This document shows positions 29,589 through 36,881 of a DNA stretch of 37,098 nt, one piece after another (the first letter of the stretch is position 1; each line of letters begins with the position of its first letter). Origin of the DNA: a virus. The notes under the pieces were generated by a model. That model was not told the origin of the DNA, did no database searches, and worked only from the letters and a program-made list of their open reading frames with translations. The stretch spans positions 1 to 37,098 of the IMG/VR virus record IMGVR_UViG_3300037852_000148, one strand, 5' to 3'. The position numbers and the translations under genes are program-made.

Positions 29589-29761
29589 GCTTTAAGACCG
29601 CTCAGCAGCAACATGCATACTGGAAAATTTGGTATGCCAGGCATCGCGATGAAGTGCTCTCAAAAAGGAGAGCGTGGCGAGCGGCTCACTTAGAAGTTTC
29701 CCGAGCAGCCGAGAGGGAATGGTCTCGCGGAAACAGAGCAAAAAAAAAGGAGAAAGCCTAA
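29585..29761 (+). CDS. 58-aa very basic protein
   Basis: GTG 29585 overlaps the previous stop. The product is rich in Arg, Lys, His and Trp: QQHAYWKIWYARHRDEVLSK, RRAWRAAHLE and a terminal RGNRAKKKEKA. Similar basic leaders occur before HNH motifs but none is present here. Likely nucleic-acid binding. Confidence 0.55.
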   Translation: MSFKTAQQQHAYWKIWYARHRDEVLSKRRAWRAAHLEVSRAAEREWSRGNRAKKKEKA

Positions 29762-29898
29762 TGGACCCAAGACAATTATCCGATAGCGAATTGATTCGCC
29801 TAGTGCGGGAATCGGCGGCCCATTGGTTCGCCAATCGATCACTTGAGCAGCTTGAAGAATTGATCAGGCGGTCCGGTCTCGAATCGCAAAAAAGATGA
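29761..29898 (+). CDS. 45-aa helical protein
   Basis: TAATG overlap with the previous gene and AAGGAG nine bases upstream decide the start. Product is an amphipathic two-helix peptide (LSDSELIRLVRESAAHWF; SLEQLEELIRRSG). Unknown. Confidence 0.55.
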   Translation: MDPRQLSDSELIRLVRESAAHWFANRSLEQLEELIRRSGLESQKR

Positions 29899-30155
29899 CG
29901 GCTCTCAAAAAGGCTATCGATCTCACTACGTGCAATCGCTTGCTTACGTTGGTAAGCATGGGAAAAGCCAGGATCATCAAAGAGCACGGCGGCCCCGATG
30001 GGGTCTCTTTTATCGTACGGTCTTCCTCTGGAACCATGCTCGGAATTGCGGGCAAAAGATACCAATATCTATTCGAGTCTGAATTAGAGCGACAATCATC
30101 AAACGATGGTCTTTTCACGGACATGCCGCAAACCACAAGGCCGGTATCACCATGA
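29895..30155 (+). CDS. 86-aa early protein
   Basis: ATGA overlap. Mixed helix/strand with TTCNRLLTLVSMGKARIIKEHG and VRSSSGTMLGIAGKRYQYLF. Not recognised. Immediately precedes the resolvase gene (4-base overlap). Confidence 0.55.
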   Translation: MTALKKAIDLTTCNRLLTLVSMGKARIIKEHGGPDGVSFIVRSSSGTMLGIAGKRYQYLFESELERQSSNDGLFTDMPQTTRPVSP

Positions 30156-30616
30156 TCGTGCTTGGAATCGACATTGGAGTTTCCGGCGCAATCGCGGTTT
30201 TAAAACCGGCTCTTGTTGAAGTTCACGACATGCCGGTGCTTAAAGACGGTCCGGCCGGCCGCCGCGCAATCAATGCACCGCTCCTATCCTCGATCATTTT
30301 TGCCAGCCATGCAGATTGGGCCTTCGTTGAGTACGTTGGCGCGCGCCCTGGGGAGGGTGCTGTAGGGGCTTTCTCATTCGGGCGGGCACGCGGTGTCATC
30401 GAAGGCGTTTTGGCCGCTGCCGGAGTTCCCTGCACGTTTCTGACACCTCCAAGTTGGAAGCGCGCAATTGGGTTGCCGGCGGGCCGTGACAAGGATGCAT
30501 CGCGGGGCGAAGCCATCAGGAGATGGCCTAACCATGCTGCGCTCTTTGCGCGAAAATGCGATGACGGGCGCGCCGAGGCGTGTTTGATCGCGGTTGCGGG
30601 CATCATGAAATCATGA
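30152..30616 (+). CDS. RuvC-like Holliday junction resolvase
   Basis: 154 aa, near the usual size. RNase H-fold signature residues: Asp7 in LGIDIGVSGA, Glu60 in AFVEYVGARPGEGA, and Asp138 and Glu142 in DDGRAEACLIA at the end. PPSWKRAIGLPAGRDKDASR is the family's substrate-binding segment. Phage RuvC proteins resolve recombination or replication branches before packaging. It sits in the rightward replication operon, between small genes, with ATGA overlaps. Confidence 0.8.
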   Translation: MIVLGIDIGVSGAIAVLKPALVEVHDMPVLKDGPAGRRAINAPLLSSIIFASHADWAFVEYVGARPGEGAVGAFSFGRARGVIEGVLAAAGVPCTFLTPPSWKRAIGLPAGRDKDASRGEAIRRWPNHAALFARKCDDGRAEACLIAVAGIMKS

Positions 30617-30870
30617 AACGGGATAGACGGCTTGAGACGATTCGTGCGCCTCGTCCTTCCGAGCATCGCGATAATGTGGTCCTAACCCCTCGCCTAGCTG
30701 AAATATTGCCATTGGTTGCTGACGGGAAAACAGATCGTGAAATTGGAATTATCATAGGCATCAGCCTTAGTGGAGCCGACATGCTCTTACGTAGGCTTAG
30801 ACAGGTATTTGGAGTCTCGACACGATCTCAGGTTGTGGCAGAAGCTTTTAGGCGAGGGTTGGTGAAATGA
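30613..30870 (+). CDS. LuxR/GerE-type HTH regulator
   Basis: Start at ATG 30613, coupled to the resolvase stop. 85 aa: a basic leader and a LuxR-type HTH (about 33-82) with LTPRLAEILPLVADGKTDRE and IGIIIGISLSGADMLLRRLR, ending in a VSTRSQVVAEAFRRGLV helix. The usual N-terminal sensor is missing, so it is a stand-alone DNA-binding module, possibly regulating packaging or late genes. Confidence 0.7.
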   Translation: MKRDRRLETIRAPRPSEHRDNVVLTPRLAEILPLVADGKTDREIGIIIGISLSGADMLLRRLRQVFGVSTRSQVVAEAFRRGLVK

Positions 30871-31046
30871 AACGAGGCAGGCCAAATATTATCAGTTACC
30901 CAAAAAGATTTTCCACCACACTTTCGACTGATGAATATTTGGCATTGAACGAGCTTGCGGTTTTTGAAGAATGTTCAATGGCTCACATAATCCGTAAGGC
31001 TTGCTATGAATTTCTTACACGCAATGGACGCGGTATCGTAAAATGA
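30867..31046 (+). CDS. 59-aa ribbon-helix-helix-like protein
   Basis: ATGA overlaps at both ends. The product has a basic start (KRGRPN), a strand (YPKRFSTTLSTDEYLALNEL) and a helix with ECSMAHIIRKACYEFL, a CopG-like RHH layout. Second small regulator in a row. Target unknown. Confidence 0.6.
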   Translation: MKRGRPNIISYPKRFSTTLSTDEYLALNELAVFEECSMAHIIRKACYEFLTRNGRGIVK

Positions 31047-31378
31047 TCAGGCGGTCAATCATCGATGACCCTGAAAGAACGATCAGCGTCGTAGACGACG
31101 TAAAGATTTTAAAACTATCATATCGACTTGACGTTGCGCTGAGAGCCATTAGGCAGCTCAAAAAAGAAGCCGTAGGAAGAAAAATCCTAAACGATCGATG
31201 GATAGAGATGGCCGGCGGCGTTCCAATTCAGACATGCGGACCAACGTCTCCCGCGTCCGGAACGATGCTGTGGAAAGACGACAATTTCGCGCTCGTTTGG
31301 TTTTATGAATGCGACAGGCCAGTGGTGTGGCCGGTCAATTGTCTTGAAGTGGTCAATATTCCAGCCGCCGCAGAATGA
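31043..31378 (+). CDS. 111-aa unknown protein before primase-helicase
   Basis: Starts MIRRSIIDDPERTISVVDDV, contains a helix with LRAIRQLKKEAVGRKIL and a beta-rich end with FALVWFYECDRPVVWP. Not recognised. It is coupled upstream by ATGA and precedes the primase-helicase by 12 bases. Confidence 0.55.
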   Translation: MIRRSIIDDPERTISVVDDVKILKLSYRLDVALRAIRQLKKEAVGRKILNDRWIEMAGGVPIQTCGPTSPASGTMLWKDDNFALVWFYECDRPVVWPVNCLEVVNIPAAAE

Positions 31379-31390
31379 CGGTGTGCGCCT

Positions 31391-33211
31391 ATGGGCATTT
31401 TGCAGTCATGGGCGCGTTTGCTTGGCGGCGAGGTTCGAGGCGATGCGGTTGTCTGTCCTGGTCCTGGGCATAGCCCTAAAGACCGATCTCTTTCCGTAAA
31501 AGTCGGAAAAGACGGCGAGCCGATTTGCTTTTCACATTGTGGCGACGATCCCTTCGTGTGCAAGGACTTTGCGCGGTCCTTGCTCGGTTTTCCGAAGTTT
31601 GGATCATCCAATAGCAAAGCTATCGCCACAGGGAAGGCCGCTGAGAGGGGTTCAGCGAGTCCCGCGCTACCTACGTCACCCCGCAAAATATACGAGTTCC
31701 GCGACCCAGCTACCGGCGCCGTTCGATACCGCAAGGAGCGCATCGAGTCTCATGACGGCAGCAAGTCGTTTGCCTTTAAGCCGGCGGGCCGAAATGGTAG
31801 CGAACCTCTGCTTTATGGCGGCGAGCGGTTGGCCGATATGTCCGAAGGACAGCCGGTCTTTGTGGTCGAGGGCGAGAAGAAGGTCGATAGGCTTTTCGAG
31901 CTTGGATCGATCGCCGTGTCTCTGGACAACGGGGCGTCGTCAAAATGGCTCACGTCTCACGCAGATGCTCTGCGCGGTCTGAATATCGTGTTGTGGCCGG
32001 ACAGCGACGACCCCGGCGAGAAATACGTCGCCGCTGCCGCCGCGTGCATCAAGGACGTGGCCGCGAGCATCAAGATCGTGCGGCCGTTTGGATTGCCAAA
32101 CGGTGTCAAAGGCCGTGATGTATGCGATTGGTCCGGTGATCTCAGTGCTCTCATAGCCAGTGCAGAAACCTACTCCACCGATCTGCAAATCACGGTTTTC
32201 AAAAATGGAGACGATCTCTTTATGGAGACGATCGAGTGGCTTTGGCTGCATTGGATTGCGAAAGGTAAGCTGCATTTGATCGCTGGGGCTCCGGAGGCGG
32301 GAAAGACAACTCTGGCTCTTATGTTCGCCGCAACGATCTCGGCCGGCGAGAGATGGCCTGATGGTAGAAAGGCGCCGGTCGGCAATGTCGTGATGTGGAC
32401 GAGTGAAGACAACCTTGCCGACACTATAAAGCCTCGCCTCGTTCGCATGGGAGCAGACCTGACTCGGATAAAGTTCATCGTTGGTCAACGCGATGCTGAT
32501 GGAAAGACGCGCCCGTTCAATCCGTCGATTGACATGGCATCTTTGGCTGAGTCGGTTGCCCGCCTCAACGGCGGTGTACAGCTTTTGATCATTGATCCGA
32601 TCGTTGCGGCAATCGGAAGTAAGACGAATTCTCACAACAACGCCGAGACGCGGAACTCACTACAGCCTGTCGTTGATTTTGCCGAGACGGCTTCGTGCGC
32701 CGTGCTTGGTATAAGCCACTTCACGAAAGGAACTGGTGGCAAGGACCCGGTTGAGAGGATCACGGGATCGCTGGCGTTTGGTGCATTGCCTCGCATCGTG
32801 TTTGCTGCCTCTAAATCGGATGAAGGGAACAACCAGCGCATCTTTGTTCGAGCAAAGAGCAACATTGGACCTAGCGGAGGCGGGTTTGGATATGAGCTTG
32901 AGGCGGCGACACTGATGGAAAGACCCGATATCATCGCGACGCGCGTTGTTTGGGGAGAGCCGCTAGAAGGGACCGCGAAGGAGCTTCTGGACGATGCCGA
33001 GCCTCAAACGGAAAGTAGAGGCTCCCGTAAAAGGGATGCTGAGCTTTTTCTTACGGCGATCCTTCAAGGCGGGCAAAAAAAGTTTCAAGCCATGATCCTC
33101 GAAGAGGCTAGGGCTAACGGAATTTCGGAAGAAACTCTCAAGAGAGCCAAGAAGTCCTTAGGTGTGAAATCAAGCCAAGCTCAAGGGAAATGGCTGTGGA
33201 GCTTATGCTAA
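31391..33211 (+). CDS. Fused primase-helicase (TOPRIM plus RepA-like AAA)
   Basis: 606 aa. N-terminal zinc-binding part with CPGPGHSPKDRSLS and CFSHCGDD (Cys22, His27, Cys46, His49 or Cys50). TOPRIM follows: VFVVEGEKKVD with Glu160 and the DSDD region at about 204-207. A RecA-like helicase occupies about 270-520: Walker A GAPEAGKTT (299-307), WTSEDN, Walker B LLIIDP (Asp402), and the GISHFTKG sensor. A C-terminal HTH-like segment ends EGKWLWSL-like. Such fusions prime and unwind phage DNA. Residues 77-97 are an in-frame repeat also found in the 1433-aa ejection protein. The candidate origin follows at once. Confidence 0.8.
   Translation: MGILQSWARLLGGEVRGDAVVCPGPGHSPKDRSLSVKVGKDGEPICFSHCGDDPFVCKDFARSLLGFPKFGSSNSKAIATGKAAERGSASPALPTSPRKIYEFRDPATGAVRYRKERIESHDGSKSFAFKPAGRNGSEPLLYGGERLADMSEGQPVFVVEGEKKVDRLFELGSIAVSLDNGASSKWLTSHADALRGLNIVLWPDSDDPGEKYVAAAAACIKDVAASIKIVRPFGLPNGVKGRDVCDWSGDLSALIASAETYSTDLQITVFKNGDDLFMETIEWLWLHWIAKGKLHLIAGAPEAGKTTLALMFAATISAGERWPDGRKAPVGNVVMWTSEDNLADTIKPRLVRMGADLTRIKFIVGQRDADGKTRPFNPSIDMASLAESVARLNGGVQLLIIDPIVAAIGSKTNSHNNAETRNSLQPVVDFAETASCAVLGISHFTKGTGGKDPVERITGSLAFGALPRIVFAASKSDEGNNQRIFVRAKSNIGPSGGGFGYELEAATLMERPDIIATRVVWGEPLEGTAKELLDDAEPQTESRGSRKRDAELFLTAILQGGQKKFQAMILEEARANGISEETLKRAKKSLGVKSSQAQGKWLWSLC
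31617..31682 (+). repeat. In-frame repeat copy C, inside the primase-helicase gene
   Basis: Gap-free match to 12081-12146 (55 of 66). It encodes residues 77-97 of the primase-helicase, in the linker between the zinc-binding and TOPRIM parts. It also contains a small inverted repeat, CGCTGA and TCAGCG separated by seven bases, which copy B has lost. Confidence 0.85.
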
Positions 33212-33461
33212 TCGATTTGACCCCCTGAGAGGGGTCAGAGGGTCATACCCCCCCCTTACTTTTCGTGACCCCCTGACCCCCTTCTTTAGAATCATATAGT
33301 TATATATATATCAGAGGGTCATGGGTTTTGACCAGGTGGTCAGGGGGTCACCAGGTCATGGCCGGGAAGTTGACCCCCTGACTATTATTAACTATTGGTA
33401 ATGTAGCTTAAGCTTTTGTGGAACTATTGACGAAAAATCCCAGTAGTGCTGTGGTGTTTGG
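33212..33461. other. Candidate replication origin with TGACCCCCTGA iterons
   Basis: This 250-base noncoding gap contains the 11-mer TGACCCCCTGA four times (33218, 33266 and 33371 on the plus strand; 33340 on the minus strand) plus variants at 33274-33281, 33311-33321 and 33329-33336. The first copy is part of a hairpin with GGGGTCA at 33231-33237. Between the copies, 33290-33312 is almost pure A+T (ATATAGTTATATATATAT). Clustered iterons, direct and inverted, around an A+T-rich unwinding stretch directly after the primase-helicase gene fit a replication origin. A regulatory or packaging role is an alternative. Confidence 0.6.
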
Positions 33462-33794
33462 ATGAACGAAAATTTGAATTTCGAGCGGTCCCCGACAGGC
33501 CAGTTTTTATTGGGCCATACTAATGTTGGTGGCCGGCCTAAAGGTTCACGGCCAAAACTTGCTGCGCTGTTTTGGGATGATCTCTATGACGTTTGGAAAA
33601 CCAAAGGCAAAAAAGTTCTTGAGCGCATGATCATTGAAGACCCCGTATCGTTTGCAAAGATTGCTGCGCTGCTCGTTTCAAAATGCGAAGACTCTCGCGT
33701 TGATGATTCACGGCAAGCAGAATTGCTGCAGGTGATCGAGGAACGCAGACAAGCGGCGGCTTTGAGAATCGCACAAATGAGGTCGAGTGAATGA
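33462..33794 (+). CDS. Small terminase subunit candidate (GGRPKGSR-type)
   Basis: 110 aa. An N-terminal GHTNVGGRPKGSRPKL motif, common in phage proteins at the head of packaging modules, precedes a helical part with FWDDLYDVWKTKGKKVLERM and EDPVSFAKIAALLVSK, like DUF5681 or small-terminase-associated proteins. It stands between the origin and the large terminase four genes later. No clear Shine-Dalgarno. The terminase role is inference by position and composition. Confidence 0.5.
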   Translation: MNENLNFERSPTGQFLLGHTNVGGRPKGSRPKLAALFWDDLYDVWKTKGKKVLERMIIEDPVSFAKIAALLVSKCEDSRVDDSRQAELLQVIEERRQAAALRIAQMRSSE

Positions 33795-33898
33795 CTGGAG
33801 CATTTTGTGTTATGGTTTTAGTAGTGGCGCCGATAGCCGTCATCGCGGTCACCATCATGGTGCTCGTCAACTGGGCTTATGATCGTTGGGGGTTTTGA
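33791..33898 (+). CDS. 35-aa membrane peptide
   Basis: Starts in the preceding stop (ATGA) and its stop overlaps the next start (TGATG). One long membrane helix (AFCVMVLVVAPIAVIAVTIM and more) then WAYDRWGF. Function unknown. Confidence 0.55.
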   Translation: MTGAFCVMVLVVAPIAVIAVTIMVLVNWAYDRWGF

Positions 33899-34215
33899 TG
33901 CCTGGGCCAAAGCGCTCTCCAAACATTGGGTTTCCAATTCGGGTGTTTGTCGATATTCCGAGTGCAGACACGCTCGACGCATTCACGGCTCTGATCAACG
34001 ATGTGAACCTATACCTGCAACAATTTGCAGGTGGGCTGCAGCCAAACGTTTCGACGGTAGCCGCATTACCGGCGAGCGCTCCGGAAGGAGCAACATGGTA
34101 TGCGAGCAATGGACGCAAGATTGGTGAAGGGCCGGGTTCAGGAACTGGAGTCGAGGTCTATTGGTCACTTGCATCATGGCGGGTGAAGAGCACGGACGCG
34201 CCGGTGTTGGCATGA
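33898..34215 (+). CDS. Small virion-type protein with ASNGRKIGEG module
   Basis: Start at ATG 33898 (TGATG overlap; GGGGG run just upstream). 105 aa. The second half carries WYASNGRKIGEGPGSGTGVE and WRVKST, a motif block found in many phage structural or fibre-related proteins (A-S-N-G-R-K-x-G-E-G-x-G-x-G-T-G). The first half is a helix (IPSADTLDAFTALINDVN). A minor virion or assembly role is likely. Coupled to the next gene (ATGA). Confidence 0.6.
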   Translation: MPGPKRSPNIGFPIRVFVDIPSADTLDAFTALINDVNLYLQQFAGGLQPNVSTVAALPASAPEGATWYASNGRKIGEGPGSGTGVEVYWSLASWRVKSTDAPVLA

Positions 34216-34421
34216 AAAGCATCGATGATTATTGCGAAGAGCGAAGAGACATTTTGCTCGCGTGTGGCGACACGGATGAGTGCTGGAAAATGCTTGGTGT
34301 TGCGAATCGCCATATAGAGCGCGCGATAAATGGAACTCTACCTCTTGTGCAGGGGGTTAGGGATGAAATCGAAGCTTGCTTTGATCGAACGTTAAGGGCA
34401 CACGATAAGAGATGGCTGTAA
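34212..34421 (+). CDS. 69-aa HTH-like protein before terminase
   Basis: ATGA start. Helical with DDYCEERRDILLACGDTDEC and MLGVANRHIERAINGTLPL, where NRHIERAINGT resembles a helix-turn-helix. It overlaps the terminase start by 10 bases. Possibly a DNA-recognition partner of the terminase; weakly supported. Confidence 0.5.
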   Translation: MKSIDDYCEERRDILLACGDTDECWKMLGVANRHIERAINGTLPLVQGVRDEIEACFDRTLRAHDKRWL

Positions 34422-36388
34422 GTCGGTCTGATTTAGTTAGAAATTTGTTTAACGATCCGGTTGAAGCTCACTTCGCGATATTTCCAAAACGACACGCGTT
34501 CGCCTCTCCGTCATTCCATGAAAAGATGATCTCTCTTTATTGGGGCGATGATCCAAAGGTTGCCATACTTTCGTTTCGTGGCTCCGCAAAATCGACGTTG
34601 GGTGAAGAGTGCATTGCACTCAAGGCTCTCATTCACGATTTTGATTATGCCGTAATCGTTTGCGCGACGGTCGATCGTGCTGCGCAACGACTCGGGTCGA
34701 TTAGGAAAGAGATTGAGACCAACGAAGACATCGAGCTAGTGTTTGGAAATATGGTGGGTAAGGTATGGCAGGAGACGAGGCTCGTGCTATCGAACGGCGT
34801 CTGCATCGATGCAGTCGGGGCCGGGCAAAATACTCGCGGTATGAAGTATCTCTCGGCCCGCCCGAGTTTCGCTTTAATAGACGACATCGAAGAAAACACG
34901 GCTCAAAACGACAACGTATCGACTCCCGAAAAGCGTGACGTGTTGAGAGCTTGGTTTCGAGGAACGTTTCTCCCGGCTCTTGCACAGCCATCACCGATCG
35001 TTAGACTGTGCGGGACCATGCTGCACGAAGAAAGCCTGATTGGCCGGTATTCGAAAGCAGACGGATGGACGAGCCTGACGGTGCCGGTCGAGCACAAGGG
35101 GATCGATGGGGAACGTGTTGCGTCATGGCCTGCATTGTTTCCAATTTCATGGATCGACAAGGAGCGAGAGCATTATGTCGATGACGGACAAGCCGAGACG
35201 TTCGAACAGGAATATATGTGTCGTGCGACGGCACCGGAGACGCGATCTTTTCGGGAGGGCATGTTTTGCTTTGAACCTAAGATTAGGACATGGGAACCAG
35301 TTTATGTTATTTACGATCCGGCGCGCACGGTTGGCCCGCAAAGTTGCGCCACGGGGAAAGTGGTCGCTTCGTGGCTCGGTGAACGCCTTCTTGTTTGGGA
35401 GGCGACGCAAGCTTTTTGGCAACCTGATGAGCTGATCGATGATATTTTTGATAGTGACGACAGGTGGAATCCGCTCAATATCGGAGTCGAGGTCACGGGG
35501 CTCAATCAGTTTGTCGAGCAGCCTCTTAGAGTTGAGCAAGCTAAACGTGGACATCCGTTGCCGCTTATCTCGATCAACCCGCCACGAGGGCCTGGTAAGG
35601 AAAAGTTTTTGCTTCGCCTTCAACCCTTTTTTGCTAGCAGGAGTGTCGTGTTTTGCGGCGAACGAAAACAATTTAAAAAACTCATAGACGAGCTTCTTGG
35701 ATTCCCGTATGGGCTCAATGACACGATCAATGCGTTGGCTTACATGTTAGAGATCAAACCTGGAGAGCCGGTCTATGCGAGATTTCGGAACGATCACGTT
35801 TTTGAGCATTTCCAGCCGTCACGTCGAGGAAGCTTTTATCTTCTGCTCAATAGCGATGGTCTGTGGTCTTGCAGTGTTCTTATTGAAACGATCGACGAAG
35901 GGGTGAGGGTGATTGCCGATTGGTGTGAGAGAGGCGGGCTTGCCGAAGTCGTGCCGGCGTCGATCCGTTCCGCAAGGGCTCGCGCCGGGAGAGAGCTGAT
36001 AGCCTACTGCCCTCCAGTCCATTTCAAGCCATATGACCCTATCGGGCTCCGTCCGGCCGCCCAGTCAGCCTCCCAGGCCGTTTTGCAGGGAGGCGATCTT
36101 ACATCCGGACAATCCGAGATCAGGCGCTTGTTACAGTTCAAGCTTGGCGACGCTCCGCTGTTTCAGGTCTCCAGGGAGGCGTCATGGACCTTGAGGGCTA
36201 TGTCAGGGGGGTATGCGAGAAAAGCGGGCGAGACGGCGGCTATGGCCGGACCTTACAGAGTTGTAGGGGAAGCCTTGGAGAGTTTCGCGGCGATCTTGGC
36301 AGGCTTGACGATTGATGAAGACAAGCTATTATATTCTTTGACAAAAGAGGGGCGAAAGTATCATAGCTCCGTTCCAGTTAGACAATAG
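34412..36388 (+). CDS. terL: Large terminase subunit
   Basis: 658 aa. The packaging ATPase has Walker A SFRGSAKST (54-62), Walker B FALIDDIEEN (Asp157, Asp158, Glu160) and VRLCGTMLHEES as the coupling segment. The C-terminal RNase H-like nuclease starts with VYVIYDPARTVG (Asp302), then GVEVTGLNQF and NDTINALAYM near residue 440. About 200 further residues extend beyond the usual nuclease end (typical length 450-550), including a beta-rich part FYLLLNSDGLWSCSVLIE. It cuts and pumps concatemeric DNA into proheads. It is preceded by small packaging-region genes; the portal gene would be expected soon after but is not in the window. Confidence 0.85.
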   Translation: MAVSRSDLVRNLFNDPVEAHFAIFPKRHAFASPSFHEKMISLYWGDDPKVAILSFRGSAKSTLGEECIALKALIHDFDYAVIVCATVDRAAQRLGSIRKEIETNEDIELVFGNMVGKVWQETRLVLSNGVCIDAVGAGQNTRGMKYLSARPSFALIDDIEENTAQNDNVSTPEKRDVLRAWFRGTFLPALAQPSPIVRLCGTMLHEESLIGRYSKADGWTSLTVPVEHKGIDGERVASWPALFPISWIDKEREHYVDDGQAETFEQEYMCRATAPETRSFREGMFCFEPKIRTWEPVYVIYDPARTVGPQSCATGKVVASWLGERLLVWEATQAFWQPDELIDDIFDSDDRWNPLNIGVEVTGLNQFVEQPLRVEQAKRGHPLPLISINPPRGPGKEKFLLRLQPFFASRSVVFCGERKQFKKLIDELLGFPYGLNDTINALAYMLEIKPGEPVYARFRNDHVFEHFQPSRRGSFYLLLNSDGLWSCSVLIETIDEGVRVIADWCERGGLAEVVPASIRSARARAGRELIAYCPPVHFKPYDPIGLRPAAQSASQAVLQGGDLTSGQSEIRRLLQFKLGDAPLFQVSREASWTLRAMSGGYARKAGETAAMAGPYRVVGEALESFAAILAGLTIDEDKLLYSLTKEGRKYHSSVPVRQ

Positions 36389-36399
36389 GAATTAAATTT

Positions 36400-36804
36400 A
36401 TGACCGACGATCCGCAGACCGCGAAAGAGATTGATCCAAATACCGGCACAGGAACAACTGTCGCTACCACCAACGCGCCCATTATGAGTGACGCTCTTAA
36501 GGCGAAAGCCGAGAAGGCTGCGGCTGACAAATCCGCCGCTGACAAGATTCTTGCCGACCAGGAGCACGGGGCCAAAGTCCTTGGCGACATGGAAGCCGGG
36601 ATCAGGGATCGCCTCGTGAAAATGAGCGAAGAGTTTGGCGGTGAGTATGCCAAGCTGCACGCTGCTTACATCGACATGCCGGACGAGGTGAAGGCGCACA
36701 CGATGTACAAGCCTCTTGGCGATCGTATCTCGACCGTCGAGGCTCTCGTGAACACGTTATGGCATACGGCTGCATCGTTCCCGGCGCCGCCGGCTGCCTT
36801 ATGA
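36400..36804 (+). CDS. 134-aa unknown protein, helical
   Basis: AGGA nine bases before the ATG. Polar disordered start (TDDPQTAKEIDPNTGTGTT), then an Ala/Lys-rich helix (DALKAKAEKAAADKSAADK) and a helical C-half. Located where a scaffold or head-assembly gene could lie after terL, but it is too short for the usual scaffold and is not recognised. Coupled to the next gene (ATGA). Confidence 0.55.
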   Translation: MTDDPQTAKEIDPNTGTGTTVATTNAPIMSDALKAKAEKAAADKSAADKILADQEHGAKVLGDMEAGIRDRLVKMSEEFGGEYAKLHAAYIDMPDEVKAHTMYKPLGDRISTVEALVNTLWHTAASFPAPPAAL

Positions 36805-36881
36805 CGCCGCTCGAATTTGACGAAACGTTCGTTGCTCTCTCATGGGAGTGGACGATGGATGCAGAAGGTGAATCGAAGTGA
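36801..36881 (+). CDS. 26-aa acidic ORF
   Basis: ATG 36801 overlaps the previous stop, and its own TGA overlaps the next start (GTGA). The acidic product (TPLEFDETFVALSWEWTMDA) may be a real micro-gene or only a coupling reading frame. Confidence 0.4.
   Translation: MTPLEFDETFVALSWEWTMDAEGESK

Noticed and set aside
33212-33300. CRISPR array from the repeated TGACCCCCTGA units
   Set aside because: Units are 11 bases, irregularly spaced and in both orientations; no repeat-spacer structure and no cas genes.
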